Assembly: GCF_052857255.1 (NCBI RefSeq)
Contig: NW_027526674.1
Span: 92,956 to 156,955 of the forward strand
Direction: 5' to 3'
Source: Amblyomma americanum
Taxonomy: Eukaryota; Arthropoda; Arachnida; Ixodida; Ixodidae
DNA: 64,000 nucleotides
This document shows, piece after piece, positions 1 through 11,600 of the stretch; the first letter of the stretch is position 1, and each line of letters opens with the position of its first letter. The position numbers were made by a program, and so were the translations under genes. Under the pieces are notes generated by a model, which had not been told where the DNA came from, did no database searches, and saw nothing but the letters and a program-made list of their open reading frames with translations.

Positions 1-2103
1 TCTCGTCTACTCTTCGACGACTTGTAAAATCGATGCTCGTGAATTTGGCTTGTCTTGATCTAAAACGATGTATCCCGTTGTTTTGAGCCGCAATACAAGT
101 TTTTGCGCAGTTCTGAGAGAAAAAGTTTACACCTATCTCTCGTCTACTCTTCGACGACTTGTTAAATCGATGCTCGTGAATCATGCTACTTTCGATCTAA
201 AACGATGTATCCCGTTGTTTTTGAGCCGAAATACACGTTTTCTCGCAGTTCTGAGAGAAAAACTTTACACGTTTCTATCGTCTACTCTTCGACGACTTGT
301 AAAATCGACGCACGTGAATTTTGCTAGTTTCGATCTAAAACGATGTATCCCGTTGTTTTGAGCCGGAATACAAGTTTTCGCGCAGTTCTGGGAGAAAAAG
401 TTTACACTTTTCTCTCGTCTACTCTTCGACGACTTGTAAAATCGATGCTCGTGAATTTGGCTTGTCTTGATCTAAAACGATGTATCCCGTTGTTTTGAGC
501 CGCAATACAAGTTTTTGCGCAGTTCTGAGAGAAAAAGTTTACACCTATCTCTCGTCTACTCTTCGACGACTTGTTAAATCGATGCTCGTGAATCATGCTA
601 CTTTCGATCTAAAACGATGTATCCCGTTGTTTTGAGCCGGAATACAATGTTTTCGCGCAGTTCTGAGAGAAAAAGTTTACACCTTTCTCTAGTCTACTCT
701 TCGACGACTTGTAAAATCGATGCTCGTGAATCTTGATAGTTTCGATCTAAAAACGATGTATTCCTTTGTTTTGAGCCGGAATACAACTTTACGCGCAGTT
801 CTGAGAGAAAAAGTTTACACCTTTCTCTCGTCTACTCTTCGACGACTTGTAAAATCGATGCTCGTGAATCTTGATAGTTTCATTCTAAAACAATGTATCC
901 CGTTGTTTTGAGCCGGAATACCAGTTTTCGCGCAGTTCTGAGAGAAAAAATTTACCCCTTTCTCTCGTCTACTCTTCGACGACTTGTAAAATCGATGCTC
1001 GTTAATCGTGCTAGTTTCGATCTAAAACGATGTATCCCGTTGATTTGAGCCGAATACAAGTTTTCGCGCAGTTCTGAGAGAAAAAGTTTACACCTTTCTC
1101 TCGTCTACTCTTCGACGACTTCTAAAAAGGATGCTCGTGAATCTTGCTAGTTTCGATCTAAAACGATGTATCCCATTCTTTTGAGCCGGAATACAAGTCT
1201 TTGCGCAGTTTTGAGAGAAAAAGTTTACACCTTTCTATCGTCTACTCTTCGACGACTTGTAAAATCGATGCTCGTGAATCTTGATAGTTTAGATCTAAAA
1301 CGATGTATTCCGTTGTTTTGAGCCGGAATACAAGTTTTCGCGCAGTTCTGAGAGAAAAATTTACACCTTTCTCTCGTCTACTCTGCGACGACTTGTAAAA
1401 TCGATGCTCGTGAATCTTGCTAGTTTCGATATAAAACGATGTATCCCGTTGTTTTGAGCCGGAATACAAGTTTTCGCGCAGTTCTGAGAGAAAAAGTTTA
1501 CACCTTTCTCTCGTCTACTCTTCGACGACTTGTAAAATTGATGCTCGTGAATCTTGATAGTTTCGTTCTAAAACAATGTATCCCGTTGTTTTGAGACGGA
1601 ATACGTGTTTTCGCGCAGTTCTGAGAGAAAACGTTTACCCCTTTCTCTCGTCTACTCTTCGACGACTTGTAAAATCGATGCTCGTTAATCGTGCTAGTTT
1701 CGATCTAAAACGATGTATCCCGTTGTTTTGAGCCGGAATACTAGTTTTCGCGCAGTTCTGAGAGAAAAAGTTTACACCTTTTTCTCGTCTACTCATCGAC
1801 GACTTGTAAAATGGATGCTCGTGAATCTTGCTAGTTTCGATCTAAAACGATGTATTCCGTTGTTTTGAGCCGGAATACAAGTTTTCCCGCAGTTCTGAGA
1901 GAAAAATTTACACCTTTCTCTCGTCTACTCTGCGACGACCTGTAAAATCGATGCTCGTGAATCTTGCTAGTTTCGATCTATAACGATATATCCCGTTGTT
2001 TTGAGCCGGAATACAAGTTTTCGCGCAGTTCTGAGAGAAAAAGTTTACACCTTTCTCTCGTCTACTCTTCGACGACTTGTAAAATCGATGCTCGTGAATC
2101 TTG
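1..2103. repeat. Domain A, 2.1 kb block copy 1
   Basis: This block of about 15 monomers aligns with 3,560-5,663 at an offset of 3,559-3,560 bp (26 monomers). Shared rare variants include the GGGAGAAAAAG change (388 and 3,948), the CAATGTTTTCGCG insertion monomer (about 646 and 4,205), AACTTTACGCG (about 785 and 4,345) and TAAAAAGGATGC (about 1,122 and 4,682). Differences are few: an extra A near 746, a missing G near 1,050, and CATCGAC at 1,794 against CTTCGAC in copy 2. The left end is cut by the window. Confidence 0.85.
1762..1786. other. Alternative-register 9 bp inverted repeat
   Basis: In monomers carrying CTTTTTCTC instead of CTTTCTCTC, the arms become GAGAAAAAG (1762-1770) and CTTTTTCTC (1778-1786) around a seven-base loop, TTTACAC. 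One C-to-T change thus swaps an 8 bp stem with an 11-base loop for a 9 bp stem with a 7-base loop, and pairing survives in a shifted register. The same form is seen in many monomers, for example near 5,340, 9,035, 31,200 and 57,860. Confidence 0.7.
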
Positions 2104-3137
2104 CTAGTTTTGATCTAAAACGACGTATCCCGTTGTTTAAAGCCGGAATACAAGTTTTCGCGCAGTTCTGAGAGTAAAAGTTTACACCTTTCTATCGTTT
2201 ACTCTTCGACGACTTGTAAAATCGATGCTCGTGAATCTTGCTAGTTTCGATCTAAAGCGATGTATCCCGTTGTTTCGAGCCGGAATACAAGTTTTCGCGC
2301 TGTTCTGAGCGAAAAATTTGACACCTTTCTCTCGTCTACTCTTCGACTAGTAAAATCGATGTTCATGAATCCCGCTAATTTCAATCGAAAACGATGTATC
2401 CCGCTGTTTCGAGCCGGAATAAATGTTTTCGCGCAGTTCTGAGAGAAAAAGTTTATACCTTTCTCTCGCATACTGTTCGACGACTTGTAAAATCGATGCT
2501 CGTGAATTTGGCTAGTTTCGATCTAAAACGATGTATCCCGTTGTTGTGAACCGGAATACAAGTTTTCGCGCAGTTCTGAGAGAAAAAGTTTACACCTTTC
2601 TCTCGTCTACTCTTCGACGACTTGTAAAATCGATGCTGGTGAATCTTGATAGTTTCGATCTAAAACGATGTATCCCGTTGTTTTGAGCCGGAATACAAGT
2701 TTTCGCGCAGTTCTGAGAGAAAACGTTTACACCTTTCTCTCGTCTACTCTTCGACGACTTGTAAATTCGATGCTCGTTAATCGTGCTAGTTTCGATCTAA
2801 AACGATGTATCCCGTTGCTTTGGGCCAGAATACAAGTTTTCGCGCAGTTCTGAGAGAAAAAGTTTACACCTTTCTCTCGTCTACTCTTCGTCGACTTGTA
2901 AAATCGATGCTCGCTAATCTTGCTAGTTTCGATCTAAAACAATGTATCCCGTTGTTTTGAGCCGGAATACAAGTTTTCGCGCAGTTCTGAGAGAAAACGT
3001 TTACACCCTTTTCTCGTCTACTCTTCGACGACTTGTAAAATCGATGCTCGTGAATCTTGCTAGTTTCGATCTAAAACGATGTATCCCGTTGTTTTGAGCC
3101 GAAATACACGTTTTCTCGCAGTTCTGAGAGAAAAACT
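2104..3137. repeat. Domain A inter-block monomers, including the most divergent unit
   Basis: About 7.5 monomers separate the end of block copy 1 from the trimer repeat. They include the most divergent monomer noticed in the window, about 2,330-2,440. It has a three-base deletion at CTTCGACTAGTAAAATCG, then TGTTCATGAATCCCGC and CAATCGAAAACG. Its neighbours have GTTTAAAGCC (about 2,137), GTTTCGAGCC (about 2,272) and CGCATACTGTTCG (about 2,468). No gene or other element is visible here. Confidence 0.75.
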
Positions 3138-4190
3138 TTACACGTTTCTCTCGTCTACTCTTCGACGACTTGTAAAATCGATGCTCGTGAATTTGGCTTG
3201 TCTTGATCTAAAACGATGTATCCCGTTGTTTTGAGCCGCAATACAAGTTTTTGCGCAGTTCTGAGAGAAAAAGTTTACACCTATCTCTCGTCTACTCTTC
3301 GACGACTTGTTAAATCGATGCTCGTGAATCATGCTACTTTCGATCTAAAACGATGTATCCCGTTGTTTTGAGCCGAAATACACGTTTTCTCGCAGTTCTG
3401 AGAGAAAAACTTTACACGTTTCTATCGTCTACTCTTCGACGACTTGTAAAATCGACGCACGTGAATTTTGCTAGTTTCGATCTAAAACGATGTACCCCGT
3501 TGTTTTGAGCCGGAATACAAGTTTTCGCGCAGTTCTGAGAGAAAAAGTTTACACTTTTCTCTCGTCTACTCTTCGACGACTTGTAAAATCGATGCTCGTG
3601 AATTTGGCTTGTCTTGATCTAAAACGATGTATCCCGTTGTTTTGAGCCGCAATACAAGTTTTTGCGCAGTTCTGAGAGAAAAAGTTTACACCTATCTCTC
3701 GTCTACTCTTCGACGACTTGTTAAATCGATGCTCGTGAATCATGCTACTTTCGATCTAAAACGATGTATCCCGTTGTTTTTGAGCCGAAATACACGTTTT
3801 CTCGCAGTTCTGAGAGAAAAACTTTACACGTTTCTATCGTCTACTCTTCGACGACTTGTAAAATCGACGCACGTGAATTTTGCTAGTTTCGATCTAAAAC
3901 GATGTATCCCGTTGTTTTGAGCCGGAATACAAGTTTTCGCGCAGTTCTGGGAGAAAAAGTTTACACTTTTCTCTCGTCTACTCTTCGACGACTTGTAAAA
4001 TCGATGCTCGTGAATTTGGCTTGTCTTGATCTAAAACGATGTATCCCGTTGTTTTGAGCCGCAATACAAGTTTTTGCGCAGTTCTGAGAGAAAAAGTTTA
4101 CACCTATCTCTCGTCTACTCTTCGACGACTTGTTAAATCGATGCTCGTGAATCATGCTACTTTCGATCTAAAACGATGTATCCCGTTGTT
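3138..4190. repeat. 411 bp trimer higher-order repeat
   Basis: A three-monomer unit recurs at 3,138, 3,549 and 3,961 (offsets 411 and 412), with the third copy partial. Monomer 1 carries GAATTTGGCTTGTCTTGATC and a CCGCAATACAAG junction. Monomer 2 carries CACCTATCTC, GTTAAATCG and CATGCTACTTTCG. Monomer 3 carries CCGAAATACACG, TTTCTCGCAG and GACGCACGTG. The same trimer occupies 1-401 (first bases cut off) and, partially, 402-612. One copy has GTTTTTGAG with an extra T, which explains the unusually long 97-codon frames at 68-361 and 3,627-3,920. Confidence 0.88.
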
Positions 4191-5663
4191 TTGAGCCGGA
4201 ATACAATGTTTTCGCGCAGTTCTGAGAGAAAAAGTTTACACCTTTCTCTAGTCTACTCTTCGACGACTTGTAAAATCGATGCTCGTGAATCTTGATAGTT
4301 TCGATCTAAAACGATGTATTCCTTTGTTTTGAGCCGGAATACAACTTTACGCGCAGTTCTGAGAGAAAAAGTTTACACCTTTCTCTCGTCTACTCTTCGA
4401 CGACTTGTAAAATCGATGCTCGTGAATCTTGATAGTTTCATTCTAAAACAATGTATCCCGTTGTTTTGAGCCGGAATACCAGTTTTCGCGCAGTTCTGAG
4501 AGAAAAAATTTACCCCTTTCTCTCGTCTACTCTTCGACGACTTGTAAAATCGATGCTCGTTAATCGTGCTAGTTTCGATCTAAAACGATGTATCCCGTTG
4601 ATTTGAGCCGGAATACAAGTTTTCGCGCAGTTCTGAGAGAAAAAGTTTACACCTTTCTCTCGTCTACTCTTCGACGACTTCTAAAAAGGATGCTCGTGAA
4701 TCTTGCTAGTTTCGATCTAAAACGATGTATCCCATTCTTTTGAGCCGGAATACAAGTCTTTGCGCAGTTTTGAGAGAAAAAGTTTACACCTTTCTATCGT
4801 CTACTCTTCGACGACTTGTAAAATCGATGCTCGTGAATCTTGATAGTTTAGATCTAAAACGATGTATTCCGTTGTTTTGAGCCGGGAATACAAGTTTTCG
4901 CGCAGTTCTGAGAGAAAAATTTACACCTTTCTCTCGTCTACTCTGCGACGACTTGTAAAATCGATGCTCGTGAATCTTGCTAGTTTCGATATAAAACGAT
5001 GTATCCCGTTGTTTTGAGCCGGAATACAAGTTTTCGCGCAGTTCTGAGAGAAAAAGTTTACACCTTTCTCTCGTCTACTCTTCGACGACTTGTAAAATTG
5101 ATGCTCGTGAATCTTGATAGTTTCGTTCTAAAACAATGTATCCCGTTGTTTTGAGACGGAATACGAGTTTTCGCGCAGTTCTGAGAGAAAACGTTTACCC
5201 CTTTCTCTCGTCTACTCTTCGACGACTTGTAAAATCGATGCTCGTTAATCGTGCTAGTTTCCATCTAAAACGATGTATCCCGTTGTTTTGAACCGGAATA
5301 CTAGTTTTCGCGCAGTTCTGAGAGAAAAAGTTTACACCTTTTTCTCGTCTACTCTTCGACGACTTGTAAAATGGATGCTCGTGAATCTTGCTAGTTTCGA
5401 TCTAAAACGATGTATTCCGTTGTTTTGAGCCGGAATACAAGTTTTCCCGCAGTTCTGAGAGAAAAATTTACACCTTTCTCTCGTCTACTCTGCGACGACC
5501 TGTAAAATCGATGCTCGTGAATCTTGCTAGTTTCGATCTATAACGATATATCCCGTTGTTTTGAGCCGGAATACAAGTTTTCGCGCAGTTCTGAGAGAAA
5601 AAGTTTACACCTTTCTCTCGTCTACTCTTCGACGACTTGTAAAATCGATGCTCGTGAATCTTG
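3560..5663. repeat. Domain A, 2.1 kb block copy 2
   Basis: This is the second copy of the block at 1-2,103, offset by 26 monomers. Copy-specific changes include TTTCCATCT (about 5,262), GAACCGG (about 5,291) and an extra G in GCCGGGAATAC (about 4,883). Similarity ends at about 5,663, where this copy continues into a GATAGTTTCGTTC monomer while copy 1 continues into GCTAGTTTTGATC. Copy 2 leads straight into domain B and shares its marker order. Confidence 0.83.
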
Positions 5664-8600
5664 ATAGTTTCGTTCTAAAACAATGTATCCCGTTGTTTTG
5701 AGACGGAATACGAGTTTTCGCGCAGTTCTGAGAGAAAACGTTTACCCCTTTCTCTCGTCTACTCTTCGACGACTTGTAAAATCGATGCTCGTTAATCGTG
5801 CTAGTTTCGATCTAAAACGATGCATCCCGTTGTTTTGAGCCGGAATACAAGTTTTCGCGCAGTTCTGAGAGAAAAAGTTTACACCTTTCTTTCGTCTACT
5901 CTTCGACGACTTGTAAAATCGATGCTCGTGAATTTTGCTTGTCTTGATCTAAAACGATGTATCCCGTTGTTTTGAGCCGCAATACAAGTTTTCGCGCAGT
6001 TCTGAGAGAAAAAGTTTACACCTTTCTCTCGTCTACTCTTCGACGACTTGTAAAATCGATGCTCGTGAATCTTGCTAGTTTCGATCTAAAACGATGTATC
6101 CCATTGTTTTGAGCCGGAATACAAGTTTTCGCGCAGTTCTGAGAGAAAAATTTACACCTTTCTCTCGTCTACTCTGCGACGACTTGTAAAATCGATGCTC
6201 GTTAATCGTGCTAGTTTCGATCTAAAACGATGTATCCCGTTGATTTGAGCCGGAATACAAGTTTTCGCGCAGTTCTGAGAGAAAAAGTTTACAGCTTTTT
6301 CTCGTCTACTCTTCGACGATTTGTAAAATCGATGCTCGTAAATCTTGATTGTTTCGATCTAAAACGATGTATCCCGATGTTTTGAGCCGGAATACAAGTT
6401 TTCGCGCAGTTCTGAGAGAAAAAGTTTACACCTTTCTCTCGTCAACTCTTCGACGACTTGTAAAATCGATGCTCGTGAATCTTGATAGTGTCGATCTAAA
6501 ACGATGTATCCCGTTGTTTTGAGCCGGAATACAAGTTTTCGCGCAGTTCTGAGAGAAAAATTTACACCTTTCTCTCGTCTACTCTGCGACGACTTGTAAA
6601 ATCGATGCTCGTGAATCTTGCTAGTTTCGATCTAAAACGATGTATCCCGTTGTTCTGAGCCGGAATACAAGTTTTCGCGCAGTTCTGAGAAAAAAAGTTT
6701 ACACCTTTCTCTCGTCTACTCTTCGACGACTTGTAAAATTGATGCTCGTGAATCTTGATAGTTTCGATCTAAAACGATGTATCCCATTGTTTTGAGCCGG
6801 AATACAAGTTTTCGCGCAGTTCTGAGAGAAAAATTTACACCTTTCTCTCGTCTACTCTGCGACGACTTGTAAAATCGATGCTCGTGAATTTTGCTTGTCT
6901 TGATCTAAAACGATGTATCCCGTTGTTTTGAGCCGGAATACAAGTTTTCGCGCAGTTCTGAGAGAAAAAGTTTACACCTTTCTCTCGTCTACTCTTCGAC
7001 GACTTGTAAAATCGATGCTCGTGAATCTTGCTAGTTTCAATCTAAAACGATGTATCCCAATGTTTTGAGCCGGAATACAAGTTTTTGCGCAGTTTTGAGA
7101 GAAAAAGTTTACACCTTTCTATCGTCTACTCTTCGACGACTTGTAAAATCGATGCTCGTGAATCTTGATAGTTTAGATCTAAAACGATGTATTCCGTTGT
7201 TTTGAGCCGGAATACAAGTTTTCGCGCAGTTCTGAGAGAAAAATTTACACCTTTCTCTCGTCTACTCTGCGACGACTTGTAAAATCGATGCTCGTGAATC
7301 TTGCTAGTTTCGATCTAAAACGATGTATCCCGTTGTTCTGAGCCGGAATACAAGTTTTCGCGCAGTTCTGAGAAAAAAAGTTTACACCTTTCTCTCGTCT
7401 ACTCTTCGACGACTTGTAAAATTGATGCTCGTGAATCTTGATAGTTTCGTTCTAAAACAATGTATCCCGTTGTTTGAGACGGAATACGAGTTTTCGCGCA
7501 GTTCTGAGAGAAAACGTTTACCCCTTTCTCTCGTCTACTCTTCGACGACTTGTAAAATCGATGCTCGTTAATCGTGCTAGTTTCGATCTAAAACGATGTA
7601 TCCCGTTGTTTTGAGCCGGAATACTAGTTTTCGCGCAGTTCTGAGAGAAAAAGTTTACACCTTTTTCTCGTCTACTCTTCGACGACTTGGAAAATGGATG
7701 CTCGTGAATCTTGCTAGTTTCGATCTAAAACGATGTATCCCGTTGTTTTGAGCCGGAATACAAGTTTTCGCGCAGTTCTGAGAGAAAAAGTTTACATCTT
7801 TCTCTCGTCTACTCTTCGACGACTTGTAGAATCGATGCTCGTGAATCTTGATAGTATCGCTCTAAAAACGATGTATCCCGTTGTTTTGAGCCGGAATACA
7901 AGTTATCGCGCAGTTCTGAGAGAAAAAGTTTACACCTTTCTCTCGTCTACTCTTCGACGACTTGTAAAATCGATGCTCGTGAATCTTGCTAGTTTCGATC
8001 TAAAACGATGCACCCCGTTGTTTTGAGCCGGAATAAAAGTTTTCGCGCAGTTTTGAGAGAAAAAGTTTACACCTTTTTCTCGTCTACTCTTCGGACGACT
8101 TGTAGAATCGATGCTCGTGAATCTTGATAGTATCACTCTAAAACGATGTATCTCGTTGTTTTGAGCCGGAATACAAGTTTTCGCGCAGTTCTGAGAGAAA
8201 AAGTTTACACCTTTCTCTCGTCTACTCTTCGACGACTTGTAAAATTGATGCTCGTGAATTTTGCTAGTTTCGATCTAAAACGATGTATCCCGTTGTTTTG
8301 AGCCGCAATACAAGTTTTCGCGCAGTTCTGAGAGAAAAAGTTTACACCTTTCTCTCGTCTACTCTTCGACGACTTGTAAAATCGATGCTCGTGAATCTTG
8401 CTAGTTTCGATCTAAAACGATGTATCCCATTGTTTTGTAGCCGGAATACTAGTTTTTGCGCAGTTTTTGAGAGAAAAAGTTTACACCTTTCTATCGTCTA
8501 CTCTTCGACGACTTGTAAAATCGATGCTGGTGAATCTTGATAGTTTAGATCTAAAACGATGTATTCCGTTGTTTGAGCCGGAATACAAGTTTTCGCGCAG

Positions 8601-11600
8601 TTCTGAGAGGAAAATTTTACACCTTTCTCTCGTCTACTCTGCGACGACTTGTAAAATCGATGCTCGTGAATCTTGCTAGTTTCGATATAAAACGATGTAT
8701 CCCGTTGTTTTGAGCCGGAATACAAGTTTTCGCGCAGTTCTGAGAGAAAAAGTTTACACCTTTCTCTCGTCTACTCTTCGACGACTTGTAAAATTGATGC
8801 TCGTGAATCTTGATAGTTTCGTTCTAAAACAATGTATCCCGTTGTTTTGAGACGGAATACGAGTTTTCGCGCAGTTCTGAGAGAAAACGTTTACCCCTTT
8901 CTCTCGTCTACTCTTCGACGACTTGTAAATCGATGCTCGTTAATCGTGCTAGTTTCGATCTAAAACGATGTATCCCGTTGTTTTGAGCCGGAATACTAGT
9001 TTTCGCGCAGTTCTGAGAGAAAAAGTTTACACCTTTTTCTCGTCTACTCTTCGACGACTTGTAAAATGGATGCTCGTGAATCTTGCTAGTTTCGATCTAA
9101 AACGATGTATTCCGTTGTTTTGAGCCGGAATACAAGTTTTCCCGCAGTTCTGAGAGAAAATTTACACCTTCTCTCGTCTACTCTGCGACGACCTGTAAAA
9201 TCGATGCTCGTGAATCTTGCTAGTTTCGATCTATAACGATATATCCCGTTGTTTTGAGCCGGAATACAAGTTTTCGCGCAGTTCTGAGAGAAAAAGTTTA
9301 CACCTTTCTCTCGTCTACTCTTCGACGACTTGTAAAATCGATGCTCGTGAATCTTGATAGTTTCGTTCTAAAACAATGTATCCCGTTGTTTTGAGACGGA
9401 ATACGAGTTTTCGCGCAGTTCTGAGAGAAAACGTTTACCCCTTTCTCTCGTCTACTCTTCGACGACCTTGTAAAATCGATGCTCGTTAATCGTGCTAGTT
9501 TCGATCTAAAACGATGCATCCCGTTGTTTTGAGCCGGAATACAAGTTTTCGCGCAGTTCTGAGAGAAAAAGTTTACACCTTTCTTTCGTCTACTCTTCGA
9601 CGACTTGTAAAATCGATGCTCGTGAATTTTGCTTGTCTTGATCTAAAACGATGTATCCCGTTGTTTTGAGCCGCAATACAAGTTTTCGCGCAGTTCTGAG
9701 AGAAAAAGTTTACACCTTTCTCTCGTCTACTCTTCGACGACTTGTAAAATCGATGCTCGTGAATCTTGCTAGTTTCGATCTAAAACGATGTATCCCATTG
9801 TTTTGAGCCGGAATACAAGTTTTTGCGCAGTTTTGAGAGAAAAAGTTTACACCTTTCTATCGTCTACTCTTCGACGACTTGTAAAATCGATGCTCGTGAA
9901 TCTTGATAGTTTAGATCTAAAACGATGTATTCCGTTGTTTTGAGCCGGAATACAAGTTTTCGCGCAGTTCTGAGAGAAAAATTTACACCTTTCTTTCGTC
10001 TACTCTGCGACGACTTGTAAAATCGATGCTCGTTAATCGTGCTAGTTTCGATCTAAAACGATGTATCCCGTTGATTTGAGCCGGAATACAAGTTTTCGCG
10101 CAGTTCTGAGAGAAAAAGTTTACAGCTTTTTCTCGTCTACTCTTCGACGATTTGTAAAATCGATGCTCGTAAATCTTGATTGTTTCGATCTAAAACGATG
10201 TATCCCGTTGTTTTGAGCCGGAATACAAGTTTTCGCGCAGTTCTGAGAGAAAAAGTTTACACCTTTCTCTCGTCAACTCTTCGACGACTTGTAAAATCGA
10301 TGCTCGTGAATCTTGATAGTGTCGATCTAAAACGATGTATCCCGTTGTTTTGAGCCGGAATACAAGTTTTCGCGCAGTTCTGAGAGAAAACGTTTACACC
10401 TTTCTCTCGTCTACTCTTCGACGACTTGTAAAATCGATGCTCGTTAATCGTGCTAGTTTCGATCTAAAACGATGTATCCCGTTGCTTTGGGCCAGAATAC
10501 AAGTTTTCGCGCAGTTCTGAGAGAAAAAGTTTACACCTTTCTCTCGTCTACTCTTCGACGACTTGTAAAATTGATGCTCGTGAATCTTGATAGTTTCGTT
10601 CTAAAACAATGTATCCCGTTGTTTTGAGACGGAATACGAGTTTTCGCGCAGTTCTGAGAGAAAACGTTTACCCCTTTCTCTCGTCTACTCTTCGACGACT
10701 TGTAAAATCGATGCTCGTTAATCGTGCTAGTTTCGATCTAAAACGATGTATCCCGTTGTTTTGAGCCGGAATACTAGTTTTCGCGCAGTTCTGAGAGAAA
10801 AAGTTTACACCTTTCTCTCGTCTACTCTTCGACGACTTGTAAAATCGATGCTCGTGAATCTTGCTAGTTTTAATCTAAAACGATGTATCCCAATGTTTTG
10901 AGCCGGAATACAAGTTTTTGCGCAGTTTTGAGAGAAAAAGTTTACACCTTTCTATCGTCTACTCTTCGACGACTTGTAAAATCGATGCTCGTGAATCTTG
11001 ATAGTTTAGATCTAAAACGATGTATTCCGTTGTTTTGAGCCGGAATACAAGTTTTCGCGCAGTTCTGAGAGAAAAATTTACACCTTTCTCTCGTCTACTC
11101 TGCGACGACTTGTAAAATCGATGCTCGTGAATCTTGCTAGTTTCGATCTAAAACGATGTATCCCGTTGTTCTGAGCCGGAATACAAGTTTTCGCGCAGTT
11201 CTGAGAGAAAAAGTTTACACCTTTCTCTCGTCTACTCTTCGACGACTTGTAAAATTGATGCTCGTGAATCTTGATAGTTTCGTTCTAAAACAATGTATCC
11301 CGTTGTTTTGAGACGGAATACGAGTTTTCGCGCAGTTCTGAGAGAAAACGTTTACCCCTTTCTCTCGTCTACTCTTCGACGACTTGTAAAATCGATGCTC
11401 GTTAATCGTGCTAGTTTCGATCTAAAACGATGTATCCCGTTGTTTTGAGCCGGAATACTAGTTTTCGCGCAGTTCTGAGAGAAAAAGTTTACACCTTTTT
11501 CTGGTCTACTCTTCGACGACTTGGAAAATGGATGCTCGTGAATCTTGCTAGTTTCGATCTAAAACGATGTATCCCGTTGTTTTGAGCCGGAATACAAGTT

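Noticed and set aside
1..411. 411 bp trimer as a frame-preserving unit (137 codons)
   Set aside because: 411 is divisible by three, but any three 137 bp monomers give that. Each frame still meets stop codons inside the trimer, so there is no coding signal.
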